Origin: Scheffersomyces stipitis CBS 6054
Taxonomy: Eukaryota; Ascomycota; Pichiomycetes; Serinales; Debaryomycetaceae
DNA length: 64,000 nucleotides
Direction of reading: 5' to 3'
Assembly: GCF_000209165.1 (NCBI RefSeq)
Contig: NC_009048.1
Location: forward strand, 62,001-126,000
Shown: one piece after another, positions 18,839 to 27,465 of the stretch
How the letters are laid out: each line of letters begins with the position of its first letter
How positions within the stretch are numbered: the first letter of the stretch is position 1
Notes under the pieces: model-generated
Database searches by the model: none
What the model was told of the DNA's origin: nothing
Seen by the model: only the letters and a program-made list of their open reading frames with translations
Program-made: the position numbers and the translations under genes

Positions 18839-21523
18839 CTAGTTAGAGCTGTCGTTATCGCTATCTTCGTTGCCACTTGAAAACTGGTTTGCTTCTAGTA
18901 ATAATTGTAAATAATCTTTCTCCTTTTCTTTGGCAATAGTGTCAGATTTCTTATCATCTGTAGGTGTAAATGTAGCTACTCCTATTAATTCCTGAGTCTG
19001 CGTTCGGAGATTTGTTAAAACATCCTCGTTATTTAAGTAGTTGTCGAGAAACAGTTTCGCTTTATCTGACTTCCCAGCAAATATATCATCGAGAATATCC
19101 TTTGACTTCCTGCTTGTCAGTCGCGAATCTGCTTGATCGGGCGATATTTCCATAAGTGAACTCGTTTCCAAATAATCGTCATCACTCTCGATTACAACTA
19201 CTTCGTTTAATCTTCCTCTATTACGACGCTTGAGAGGCGATACTTCATGTTGCAGCAGTGAAGGAATCGATGTATCAGAATTTAGGGAATGAATCTTGAA
19301 TGGTGAAGTCTCATCATCAAGGTTGACACGTTTGGTAGGACTTTCGTTGTGGTTGCCCGAGGAAGATTTTCGTTTGACTGGACTCCCTGATTCATGAGTG
19401 GAAGGTCTGGAAGAAGACGGAATTTTAAGTTTAGAAGCTATAGGTTTGAGTACCGGTATATTGGTAAGAGTCTGTCTCTCCTGTTTCACGTCCTCTTTAC
19501 TGGCACTTAATTTCAAGTCAGGAACCTCAGTAGATTCCAAGAATGGATTATCATTTACAGGTTTTTTGTGGAAGAAAATGTCAAGCGACTTCTGACCAGT
19601 TTCTAGCTCCTTTTTAGATGACTTTCTCCTCTTAACTGGCAGTCTCTTGACGGACATAGTTTTTCCAGCTGCAACTGCCGTATTTGGTTCAGTCACAAAC
19701 ATTTCCACATCTGCATTATCTGAGGGCCCTTTTGATTTTTGTGTGAACAAGCCAAAGGAGTCTAACGTGGACTTCTGTGGTGAATACTTTGCTTTCTTCT
19801 TTGGCGAGGCCTTCTTCTTTGCTTCCAAACGCTCAAAATCAGAAATCAATTGCTTATTGATAGCTTCAACCAATATTCTAGGAATCCAAATGTAGCTACT
19901 CGATTTTGATTTGCTAGGGGATGGTACATCTTCAATGTCTGCAAAATCATCCGTTGATTCGGCAGGCAATTCCAATCTTCTCACTTCAATCATGTCAGGA
20001 AAGACTTTCCCCAATCGATGAAAGTCAAATCTCAACATTAGGAGATCTATTCCGTCATCAGTCTTAGGCTTGGAAATATTCACAAGTTCAGATACGTAAG
20101 TATCGTCAACTTTTGAGTAGGAAATCAATTTGAGTATAATGTATTTAGCATTCCAATTATAATTTCGAGGAATATCAAGAATTGGACTGAATAGTGAAAT
20201 TGACGTTGTTCTCTCAAACAGCTGAGAAATTGAAGTCGTACCTTCGTTTTTGATTATCAACAAATGCAGAGTTCCAAAAACAGTTTCATTTTCAACGGTG
20301 CTGTTGAGTCTCTTGACGACTTCCATCTGCTGCTGAGGTTGTAATTCGTAAGCAGTGTGCGGAATAGCCACATCATTTTCAATCGCCTTTAGTTCGCCGA
20401 AACTAAGCGATTGAGGTAAGAACTTATATAGTTCTGGATTGACAAAGGGGAATAGGAACACTAGTGTATAGTACTCATCGATAACCAACTCCTTGTCCAT
20501 ATTAAGCCTACGACCAAAGATGTCTTTGGATCTGCCCGCTATAGTATAGTTCAAATCGTAGTAGAATTGCTCTAGTTTCTGCCTACGAGTTTCCTTGTCT
20601 AGAATCAGCTTCCATTGTTCTACAATGCTAGAAGATTTCGGTTTGACAAAGCAGGTGATTAATTGCTCCGAAAAGTCGGGAAGCTTGGCAAACCGATCTG
20701 TTTCTGGGTTCTTATCTGTGGGAGGAGCATAGCTAGCTCCACATAGGGCTAGACTACAAGCGTTCTTAATTCCCATTCCAGTTCCACCTGTTGAATAGTC
20801 ATTTCCTCGAAGTGAAGCTAGCAAGATCAACCGAGGAAGGGTTAACCCTGTCGTGTTTTGTACACGCGACATTGATATGGGAGTTACCCAGTACTTTGAT
20901 GTTGGCGAAGGAGCATTGCCCTTTCCCGGAGAGCCAGCCAAATCTTCCTGGAAACGACTGTAGTTCTTGAGGATGCTGGTAGCACCAAATACAAACACAT
21001 CCAGATCGTTGGAGAGGACGTGATCTACGATTCCAAACTTCTGGAGAAACGCACATTGAGCTTCTCCTTCTCCGGGCGATTGGAGGTAATCAATCTTGAG
21101 ATCGTGGAGAATACGTTTAATGGCTTCTACTTGTGGCCATCCTTCTGCATAGTATTGTGAAGGCTGTTGCAAGAAAAAAGACAACTCTTCGTCGTAATCT
21201 GGCTGTCGAGTCAAATCCAGAGTGCCATTCCGGCGTTTGTCTGGTTTGAATTTTCCATCAAAAACTACAACGAATGAGATATTCAAAGCCACTAAGTAGA
21301 GGATTTTGGCCATGAAGTTGCGGATAGTCCGATCTCCGTAACCGGTGCCGATTCGTTCCACTGTCGCTTCGTTCAATGTCGACAGAACAATGAATAACGA
21401 AGCATCAATTGCAAGTCGTGGAGGTCGTCCATGTTGCGAAACGAAATTTGCAGCAAACTTATCAATGGTGATCCGATCAGAAAACGCTGGCTTGAGCACT
21501 TCCCAGAGTTGCAGGATCCCCAT
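18839..21523 (-). CDS. YEN1: Holliday-junction resolvase, XPG/GEN1 family
   Basis: 894 aa (S. cerevisiae Yen1 about 760). It cuts four-way junctions late in mitosis. XPG-N: starts MGILQLWEVLKP with Asp40 in RLAIDASLF and VVVFDGKFKP. XPG-I: SPGEGEAQC (Glu about 149/151) and SND-x-D-VFVFG (Asp173, Asp175). Codon 174 inside that motif is CTG; read as Ser it gives the family's SNDSD. Helix-hairpin region GNDYSTGGTGMG follows. A conserved WIPRILVEAINK block sits mid-protein. The disordered C-terminus has at least five SP-x-K/R CDK-type sites (SPSK, SPKK, SPVKR, SPTKR, SPLKR) and KRK-type nuclear signals; Yen1 in S. cerevisiae is controlled by Cdk1/Cdc14. A perfect PIP box lies at 644-651. Divergent with SRS2. 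Confidence 0.92.
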   Translation of the reverse strand: MGILQLWEVLKPAFSDRITIDKFAANFVSQHGRPPRLAIDASLFIVLSTLNEATVERIGTGYGDRTIRNFMAKILYLVALNISFVVVFDGKFKPDKRRNGTLDLTRQPDYDEELSFFLQQPSQYYAEGWPQVEAIKRILHDLKIDYLQSPGEGEAQCAFLQKFGIVDHVLSNDLDVFVFGATSILKNYSRFQEDLAGSPGKGNAPSPTSKYWVTPISMSRVQNTTGLTLPRLILLASLRGNDYSTGGTGMGIKNACSLALCGASYAPPTDKNPETDRFAKLPDFSEQLITCFVKPKSSSIVEQWKLILDKETRRQKLEQFYYDLNYTIAGRSKDIFGRRLNMDKELVIDEYYTLVFLFPFVNPELYKFLPQSLSFGELKAIENDVAIPHTAYELQPQQQMEVVKRLNSTVENETVFGTLHLLIIKNEGTTSISQLFERTTSISLFSPILDIPRNYNWNAKYIILKLISYSKVDDTYVSELVNISKPKTDDGIDLLMLRFDFHRLGKVFPDMIEVRRLELPAESTDDFADIEDVPSPSKSKSSSYIWIPRILVEAINKQLISDFERLEAKKKASPKKKAKYSPQKSTLDSFGLFTQKSKGPSDNADVEMFVTEPNTAVAAGKTMSVKRLPVKRRKSSKKELETGQKSLDIFFHKKPVNDNPFLESTEVPDLKLSASKEDVKQERQTLTNIPVLKPIASKLKIPSSSRPSTHESGSPVKRKSSSGNHNESPTKRVNLDDETSPFKIHSLNSDTSIPSLLQHEVSPLKRRNRGRLNEVVVIESDDDYLETSSLMEISPDQADSRLTSRKSKDILDDIFAGKSDKAKLFLDNYLNNEDVLTNLRTQTQELIGVATFTPTDDKKSDTIAKEKEKDYLQLLLEANQFSSGNEDSDNDSSN
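19571..19594 (-). other. PIP-box motif in YEN1 (residues 644-651)
   Basis: Codons read Q-K-S-L-D-I-F-F followed by H-K-K-P, which fits the PCNA-interaction consensus Q-x-x-[ILM]-x-x-[FY]-[FY] exactly and is followed by basic residues. Function is inferred from the motif; it sits in the predicted disordered tail. Confidence 0.7.
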
Positions 21524-22251
21524 TGGGTGGCATCTGTGAAGTGCGGTGATATGCTGAAGTTAACCAGGTAGTTGTGACTGAACTGTAGGACTCTGCCAGA
21601 GAAATCCTAAAAGGAATAGAAAAAAAAGATAAATTGAAATGGATAAATATGTGGAAAATGGCGCTTTTGTCTGGGGAGATCCAGCATATGGGAGAAAATG
21701 CGACTATCTGTTTACTTCTCCTTCCACAGTTGTAAATGATGAAATGGTTGCAAATTGGACTATGCTCTGGCAACCTACAAGAATTAAGAAATATTGGAAG
21801 TGGAAATAATGTAGAATTCTTGTAAGAAATGAAAATGTTTGAAACTTGTGAAGACGAATTACGGAGATTTCAACTTCGAAGCAAACTTATTTTTCAGAAA
21901 ATACGTCAAATTATTAGAAAAGCAAAATAATGTAGCAAAATGATTATTAATAGCGGCAGCTGGAATTCAAAAATGCATTTCCAATATGCCTAACTTGTGT
22001 CGACTTCAGTCAATGTCTTCTCATTTGACATTGTAAGGGTTTTGGAGGTGTCCGACGAGTTCACCTTAAGTATATAGTAAAGTCTCATTTAAAACTTAGC
22101 GTATGCACTTTCAGTATTTATCTTCGAGAGCTCAATATGCACTATTGAGATTTTCCAGTACAGATCAAGTCAAAAAAACAACTCGAGAACTCCCCCACTA
22201 CGAAACATAACAGCTGTAGACATCGACTGGCTCTCTAGCTATGTATAGAGC
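21524..22251. other. Divergent intergenic region YEN1 / SRS2
   Basis: 728 bases, AT-rich, shared by the two recombination genes. I saw no ACGCGT (MCB) box, no tRNA and no convincing ORF. A poly-A run (CAAAAAAACAAC) lies about 80 bases before the SRS2 ATG. Confidence 0.6.
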
Positions 22252-24978
22252 ATGAGTATCGATCTTTCTGAAAAAGTTCTAGACCGTATAGTTGCGGAAT
22301 TGAACGAAAACCAACGTCTTGCTGTGACAGCTCCAGCTAATGGCAGGTTGCAAATTATAGCTGGACCGGGCACTGGCAAGACGAAGGTACTTACTTCGAG
22401 AGTCGCGTTTCTCTTGCTTAAAGAGGAGATACCGCCGCATCAAATAGTGGTTACTACGTTTACCAAGAAGGCTGCCAATGAGTTGACTGAGAGGTTGGAG
22501 CTGTTGCTAGGGGATACTACTATAGACGTGTCCAAGATCTTGGTTGGAACGTTCCACAGCATCTGCTACCGCGTTCTTATGATGTACGGAAAGAAACTCG
22601 GAATCGAAAGATACAATATTGCCGATGACAGAGATGCTGACCATATCTTGAAGGAAATGTTGGCTGGACTTCTGGATTTGGAGTTGGATACGCTCGATTC
22701 ACTACCAGACGAAGAAACGGTCATATTCAGGCCCAACTCTGGTTCCGAGAGCAAAAAGTCTTCTGGATACGACACAAAGAAGATTAAACGCCAGATCTCC
22801 AAGCTTAAGTCGTCAGGAGTGAAACATGACACCTACGAAAGACTGGCCAGCCATAACAAGGCTCTTTCTCTCTTTTACAGAAAGTACCAGCACAAGCTCC
22901 AGGAGAATAATTTGCTAGACTTTGATGATTGCTTATTGTATTGCTATCTACTTGTGACAAGTTTTCCCGTATTGAACTTCGTTCAGCATGTCCTTGTAGA
23001 TGAGTTTCAGGATACGAACGAAATTCAATTGCAGTTGATGTACGAATTTGCACGCGGACACCCTACGGATCCCAGCAAACGGGACAACGTAACTATCGTA
23101 GGAGATCCAGATCAAAGTATATATGCATTCAGAGACGCTCAAGCCATCAACTTTGAAAAGATGGAAAAGCACTATTTGAAACGATACCAAGAGCCTTGTC
23201 GTATAATCAGCTTGACAGAAAACTATAGATCTACCTCAGACATCTTGGACATCTCCGAGAAGATCATGAGACAGCAACAGAAGCGAGTGGTGAAATCATT
23301 AAAGTCACAAACGAAAAGATCATTTAAGCCCGTTTACTATAACTTGACCTCTGCCGAAGAAGAGGCAAAATGGGTCTGCTATCAGATCGAGCATATCATG
23401 GCTCTTCCAAATACACCATTTATGTACAGCGATATAGCTGTTCTTATAAGAGCAGCGTATCAGACAAGAGCTATAGAAAACGAACTAGTTCGTAGACGTA
23501 TACCCTACTTCATGATTCGTGGCCGAGCCTTCTGGGAGAGAAAAGAGGTGGTTGCTATACTAGACTACTTAAGGGTAGTGGCTCATGACAATGACAGAAT
23601 TGCATATCTTAGAACTCTTAATTTTCCGAAAAGGGGGTTTGGAGATAAGACTATCCAAGCTGTTGAGAGAGCTCTTGAATTAGAAACTTTAGCAGGACGC
23701 GACCTGGTATACCTGGCATTGACTGCGATGGTACAGGGAGAGAACAACGAACTAAAGCTATCTACAAAGATGAAACAAACACTTTCTTCTTATCTACAAT
23801 TCATTCATAAAGCAAGAGAAATGTTGCTGAATCTTGATGCTGAGATCACTAATGGAACACTAGATTCTGAAAAAAGATCATCGAAGCTTGCAGAACTTTT
23901 CGAGCTCATCTATGTCCATTCAGGACTAAAGCAAGAGTTCTCTAAAGATGAGAATCAGGAACTCAACATTAAAGAAGTCGAAAAGCAATTTTGCGAGTTC
24001 GTTCCTAGAGACGAAGAATTACCTTTATATCATGGAGGTTCAGAAAGTGAGCAAACACAAGACGATAGAAACTACCTAGCTAGGTTCATACACTCTGTTG
24101 GATTGTACGAAACAGATGACGACAAGAAAGAAAACGAAAAGAAAGAGAGCTTCCATGGTAGAGTAGCACTATCTACTATTCATGGGTCTAAGGGTCTTGA
24201 ATGGCCAATTGTGTTTGTTCCTGGATTATCGGAGGGTCTCTTGCCTGCTCGATTTGCCATAGCCAATGGTGGTCCAGAAGCAATAGACGAAGAAAGAAGA
24301 TGTTTCTATGTTGCGCTTACCAGAGCTAAGACGTTGTTGTACATGTCGTCATATACTTCTTTTGGATCAGGAATGTGGAATATAGTAGATACTGTCTCGA
24401 GATTCATAGACAAGATGAAGGGAACTACCTACGTTTCCGATTTCCAGGATGCTTTCAAGAGCTGGGATACATTAACACAATTGTATTCGCACATTCGCAA
24501 GACACCTCCATCAAAGGATATGTTTCCGTTTGACAACTTCTTTCGACTTTACAAGGAAAGGCTAACTCCATTTATCAAAGGAGAAACATTTGCCATAAAC
24601 GAACAAAGTTTCAAGTCAGCGCCCAATAGTCTAGTGTATGGTGGGATGGGCTTTTCTAGCGCGGCACAGGAGTTGGGTAAAAAGAGAAGAGCCGTTGGAC
24701 TCAGCAGTTCTTCGAAACGGAGACCGCCAATTATACGACAAGCCAATGGAACCAATGCTATTTCTGGCTTGAATAATTTGACTTCAAATGTAGATTCGAC
24801 TTTAACAAATTCAGGTTTCAGCTTGAACTCTAATAAGGCACCAAAGTATGTTTCTCAAGTAGCACCCAGACCAGCAATTGCTAGTGGTGCTAAGAATAAC
24901 AAAGCTCCTGCTTATATACCTAGTCGACAGCGACCGGGTAGTTTGCATTCCAAATCTTCAAACAGAGCGCCACGATAA
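22252..24978 (+). CDS. SRS2: UvrD-family 3'-5' DNA helicase, anti-recombinase
   Basis: 908 aa. Srs2 strips Rad51 from ssDNA and unwinds recombination intermediates. Motifs: Q-motif LNENQRLAV; Walker A AGPGTGKT at 37-44; Ia TTFTKKAANE; II VLVDEFQDTNEIQ; III VGDPDQSIYAFR; IV ENYRSTSDIL; V STIHGSKGLEWP; VI DEERRCFYVALTRAK. The Srs2-specific insert KRQISKLKSSG favours Srs2 over bacterial-type UvrD or the mitochondrial Hmi1. The C-terminus ends with two KAP-x-Y(V/I) motifs (KAPKYVSQ, KAPAYIPSRQRPG); a related YAPQYVS occurs in S. cerevisiae. It is some 270 residues shorter than S. cerevisiae Srs2 (1174 aa), and no terminal SUMO-interacting acidic/hydrophobic stretch is visible. Fission-yeast Srs2 is also short, so this may be the ancestral form. 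Confidence 0.93.
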   Translation: MSIDLSEKVLDRIVAELNENQRLAVTAPANGRLQIIAGPGTGKTKVLTSRVAFLLLKEEIPPHQIVVTTFTKKAANELTERLELLLGDTTIDVSKILVGTFHSICYRVLMMYGKKLGIERYNIADDRDADHILKEMLAGLLDLELDTLDSLPDEETVIFRPNSGSESKKSSGYDTKKIKRQISKLKSSGVKHDTYERLASHNKALSLFYRKYQHKLQENNLLDFDDCLLYCYLLVTSFPVLNFVQHVLVDEFQDTNEIQLQLMYEFARGHPTDPSKRDNVTIVGDPDQSIYAFRDAQAINFEKMEKHYLKRYQEPCRIISLTENYRSTSDILDISEKIMRQQQKRVVKSLKSQTKRSFKPVYYNLTSAEEEAKWVCYQIEHIMALPNTPFMYSDIAVLIRAAYQTRAIENELVRRRIPYFMIRGRAFWERKEVVAILDYLRVVAHDNDRIAYLRTLNFPKRGFGDKTIQAVERALELETLAGRDLVYLALTAMVQGENNELKLSTKMKQTLSSYLQFIHKAREMLLNLDAEITNGTLDSEKRSSKLAELFELIYVHSGLKQEFSKDENQELNIKEVEKQFCEFVPRDEELPLYHGGSESEQTQDDRNYLARFIHSVGLYETDDDKKENEKKESFHGRVALSTIHGSKGLEWPIVFVPGLSEGLLPARFAIANGGPEAIDEERRCFYVALTRAKTLLYMSSYTSFGSGMWNIVDTVSRFIDKMKGTTYVSDFQDAFKSWDTLTQLYSHIRKTPPSKDMFPFDNFFRLYKERLTPFIKGETFAINEQSFKSAPNSLVYGGMGFSSAAQELGKKRRAVGLSSSSKRRPPIIRQANGTNAISGLNNLTSNVDSTLTNSGFSLNSNKAPKYVSQVAPRPAIASGAKNNKAPAYIPSRQRPGSLHSKSSNRAPR

Positions 24979-25307
24979 GTAGCATATAGACAATGGTTAA
25001 GTTTTTTACTATTTTTATTGATATGCGTGGGGTACAGAAATTTGCAATCTATTGCTGCGAAACTATTTTTTTTAAATTTTCCCTAATGGGAAGTCATATA
25101 AGCAGCACACTAATTCAAACGAGAAACTACACGGATTCCATAGGATAAGGAATGGAAGATTTCCAACATAGAGCATAGCTGTAATGATGGAAACGGCATA
25201 ACAAAGTTGCAAAGTACTATAAATAAGAACTCTCTTTCGAACAATGCTGTACTTTAGAAATCCACATTACATAAGTTCTGCTTCCTCCACGACATCAAGA
25301 TACCAGA
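24979..25307. other. Intergenic: SRS2 3' flank and promoter of the 146-aa gene
   Basis: 329 bases, AT-rich. TATAAATA at 25218-25225 lies 83-90 bases upstream of the next ATG and is a good TATA candidate. Nothing else was recognised. Confidence 0.6.
25218..25225 (+). promoter_or_regulatory. Candidate TATA box (TATAAATA)
   Basis: Perfect TATA element 83-90 bases upstream of the ATG at 25308, supporting the small unknown gene as a real transcription unit. Confidence 0.5.
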
Positions 25308-25748
25308 ATGATCACAGGTAGAACTACTAACTGCAGCATAAGTGAAAGCGACAGCAGCAGAGAATTCCATCTTCTATCTAGATCACTCGAAAACCAGACT
25401 TGGATCCAGAGAGGCGAAGAGAGTCTGGCTAATCGTGGAACAATTACACTAATTACTGAATCTACACAAATTATTGTTGACGAAGTAGAGCCCTTAGAAA
25501 GGAGGAGGAGGTGGTGGAGGGTCATGGGAAGGGATGTGAGGCCCGGCCAAGAGAATGGCACTGGGAACAGATCCAGACCATATTTAAACAGATTCACAGA
25601 ACAATTCTACTTTAGCTGGCTTCCATACTGGGTTGTCATCGACGAGCCACTTTTCGACCCTATTCGTGAGAGGAGAGAGAACTCGGATGGAGCAATTGAT
25701 TCCGACTCTGACAGCATTGCAAGCACTACAAACAGTCTATTTGATTAA
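25308..25748 (+). CDS. Hypothetical protein, 146 aa
   Basis: I do not recognise this protein. It has a polar Ser/Glu-rich N-terminus, a very basic-aromatic core (PLERRRRWWRVMGR), an aromatic patch (NRFTEQFYFSWLPYWVVIDE) and an acidic Ser/Asp tail (IDSDSDSIASTTNSLFD). There is no signal peptide, and no segment is long enough for a confident membrane helix, though the aromatic patch could be peripheral to membrane. The TATA box just upstream and the complete ORF between SRS2 and convergent RDI1 (51 bases away) support a real gene. An antisense ORF overlaps its 5' half and is probably a shadow. Confidence 0.55.
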   Translation: MITGRTTNCSISESDSSREFHLLSRSLENQTWIQRGEESLANRGTITLITESTQIIVDEVEPLERRRRWWRVMGRDVRPGQENGTGNRSRPYLNRFTEQFYFSWLPYWVVIDEPLFDPIRERRENSDGAIDSDSDSIASTTNSLFD

Positions 25749-25799
25749 GTTTATTCATAAATAGTTTCTTTTATAGCAATATACTATCATTCTACTAGT

Positions 25800-26408
25800 C
25801 TACTTGCTGATGGTGAAACTCCATGGGAACGTCAAATGGACGTTCTTGTCGTCGTCGATGAATTTGGTGATGGCGGAATAGCTTCCTCTGGCCAAGAAGC
25901 CCGATGGAGCTTCAACCTCGGTGAACTTTCTTTCATAGTAAGGTTTATCCTTCGTGTTAGGAGCGTAGGAACCCAAGGGCTCTTCGAGTTTGTCCACTCT
26001 AATGCCCGATTTTTTGACAGAATGCAAGTACTTCAAACCGGTGACGATCTCGTGCTGGACACGGAACTTGATCACCAACTGGTAGACGGCTCTCTCCTTG
26101 ATCTGGAACTTGATTTCCTTGCCCGGAATGGTGTTCCCTTGTGCGTCTTCCAAGTTGAATGTGATGGGCTGTATTGGCTGGTCTGGGAATTCCAAACCTA
26201 TCTGAACAACGACGACAGTTCTATTATCGCCAGCCTTGACAGGATAGGCGTTGGAATCAGCAGTCAAACCCAAGGAGGCTTTCCACTTGGCCAAGGACTC
26301 GTCTTCGGCATCCAACTTGGTGTATTCAGCGATGGTTTTCTTTTCGCCTACGGTGTAGCCTTCGACGGTTTCAGGGATCAAGTCGTCGTCAACAGAAGGG
26401 TGGGACAT
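25800..26408 (-). CDS. RDI1: Rho GDP-dissociation inhibitor
   Basis: 202 aa from the ATG at 26408 (MSHPSVDDDLIPETV), the same length as S. cerevisiae Rdi1. It extracts prenylated Cdc42 and Rho proteins from membranes and keeps them GDP-bound in the cytosol. Seen: acidic N-terminal arm, KTIAEYTKLDAEDESLAKWKASLG (switch-binding helices), then the immunoglobulin-like prenyl-binding domain with FKIKE-type QIKERAVYQLVIKFRV, IVTGLKY and GSYAPN, ending HLTFPWSFTISK. An in-frame ATG 16 codons upstream (26456) would add MLLAFLSSSPTLNHCT, which is not a family feature, so I chose the shorter form. Convergent with the 146-aa gene. Confidence 0.95.
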   Translation of the reverse strand: MSHPSVDDDLIPETVEGYTVGEKKTIAEYTKLDAEDESLAKWKASLGLTADSNAYPVKAGDNRTVVVVQIGLEFPDQPIQPITFNLEDAQGNTIPGKEIKFQIKERAVYQLVIKFRVQHEIVTGLKYLHSVKKSGIRVDKLEEPLGSYAPNTKDKPYYERKFTEVEAPSGFLARGSYSAITKFIDDDKNVHLTFPWSFTISK

Positions 26409-27465
26409 GGTGCAATGGTTGAGTGTGGGAGAGGACGATAAAAAAGCGAGTAGCAATTAGGGGAAATTAATTGGTAAACTAATGAGTATGATATGAGAAT
26501 TGAGAATCTCTATTTTGGCTCGACGTGTGAAAAATCGGCCAGCCGCGTACAGTGAAGTAAAGACTCTGACAGAAGAATAAGATGATCTTGTGAGGGGAGA
26601 AATGTGATAATAGTAAACACCAGAGGAAGAAATGACACGTCTAAAAAGGTATCGTTTGCCGATTCTAGACTACAGACGTTGTGAGCAGGATAGGCTACGG
26701 CAGGAGAATATGCTGTGGTGAAACTAGTTAGTATGAGAGATAGATCTGGCACTATTTCATGCGAAAAAATAGAAGAATAATTTGGAGAATGTTTCTTGGA
26801 AGATGAGCACATTCAGAGTAAATATCTTACATTATGAGAAGGTGAAAAGTGCTTGGTGGCAATCAAAGAGCTACGCATTGTTCTAGCTCGTCGTCTCGGT
26901 GCTCTTGCGGTCTCATACCGAGGATGTCGTCTGGATGTCGTTCAGCTCTCTTCTCTAACATATTGTCTATGGCTTTGTGCCAAAGGTTTGAGGCAACTTT
27001 GTACAGCAGATCCATAGCAGGGTGAAAAATGCACACCAATTTCATCTGGATCTGGCCAGGGCATGGACGCGTCTGATAGAGGAACTGTGATTGGCGGAGC
27101 TATGATGTTAGTGTTGGGCTAGAGAGGCATAGAGATAGCTTCGTGATGTCACATTATCGTAATCACCAGCAGCTACACAGTAAACCGCTTGGATTAGATC
27201 TGATTGTGAATTTGTGGGATCTAACTCTTTATAATCCTATTCCATGTAGTTGTAGTCGTCGCTGAAGCCACATCTACGGTATCCTCATCCTCTCCATACG
27301 TTTCCTTGTATAATAGTCTCCAATCTTTCTCTATTATCTACTCTAAACTCTCTCCATCAGTCTATCAAAGATTGCCTCTACTCTCAAAACTTGTCACTAC
27401 ATTCACGTAATAAATATGTACTATTACTAGTGTTGTGTGTAATATATCATATAGATCTATGCCTT
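26409..27465. other. Intergenic: RDI1 upstream and RBS1 3' flank
   Basis: 1.06 kb. On the minus strand, 26863-27099 holds an open frame of 78 codons preceded by a CACTAAC plus AG pattern (see findings), but no canonical donor was found upstream. Otherwise AT-rich sequence without recognised genes. Confidence 0.5.

Noticed and set aside
26409..26456. 16-residue N-terminal extension of RDI1
   Set aside because: Family length is met exactly from the downstream ATG, and the extension is hydrophobic and unlike Rho-GDI N-termini.
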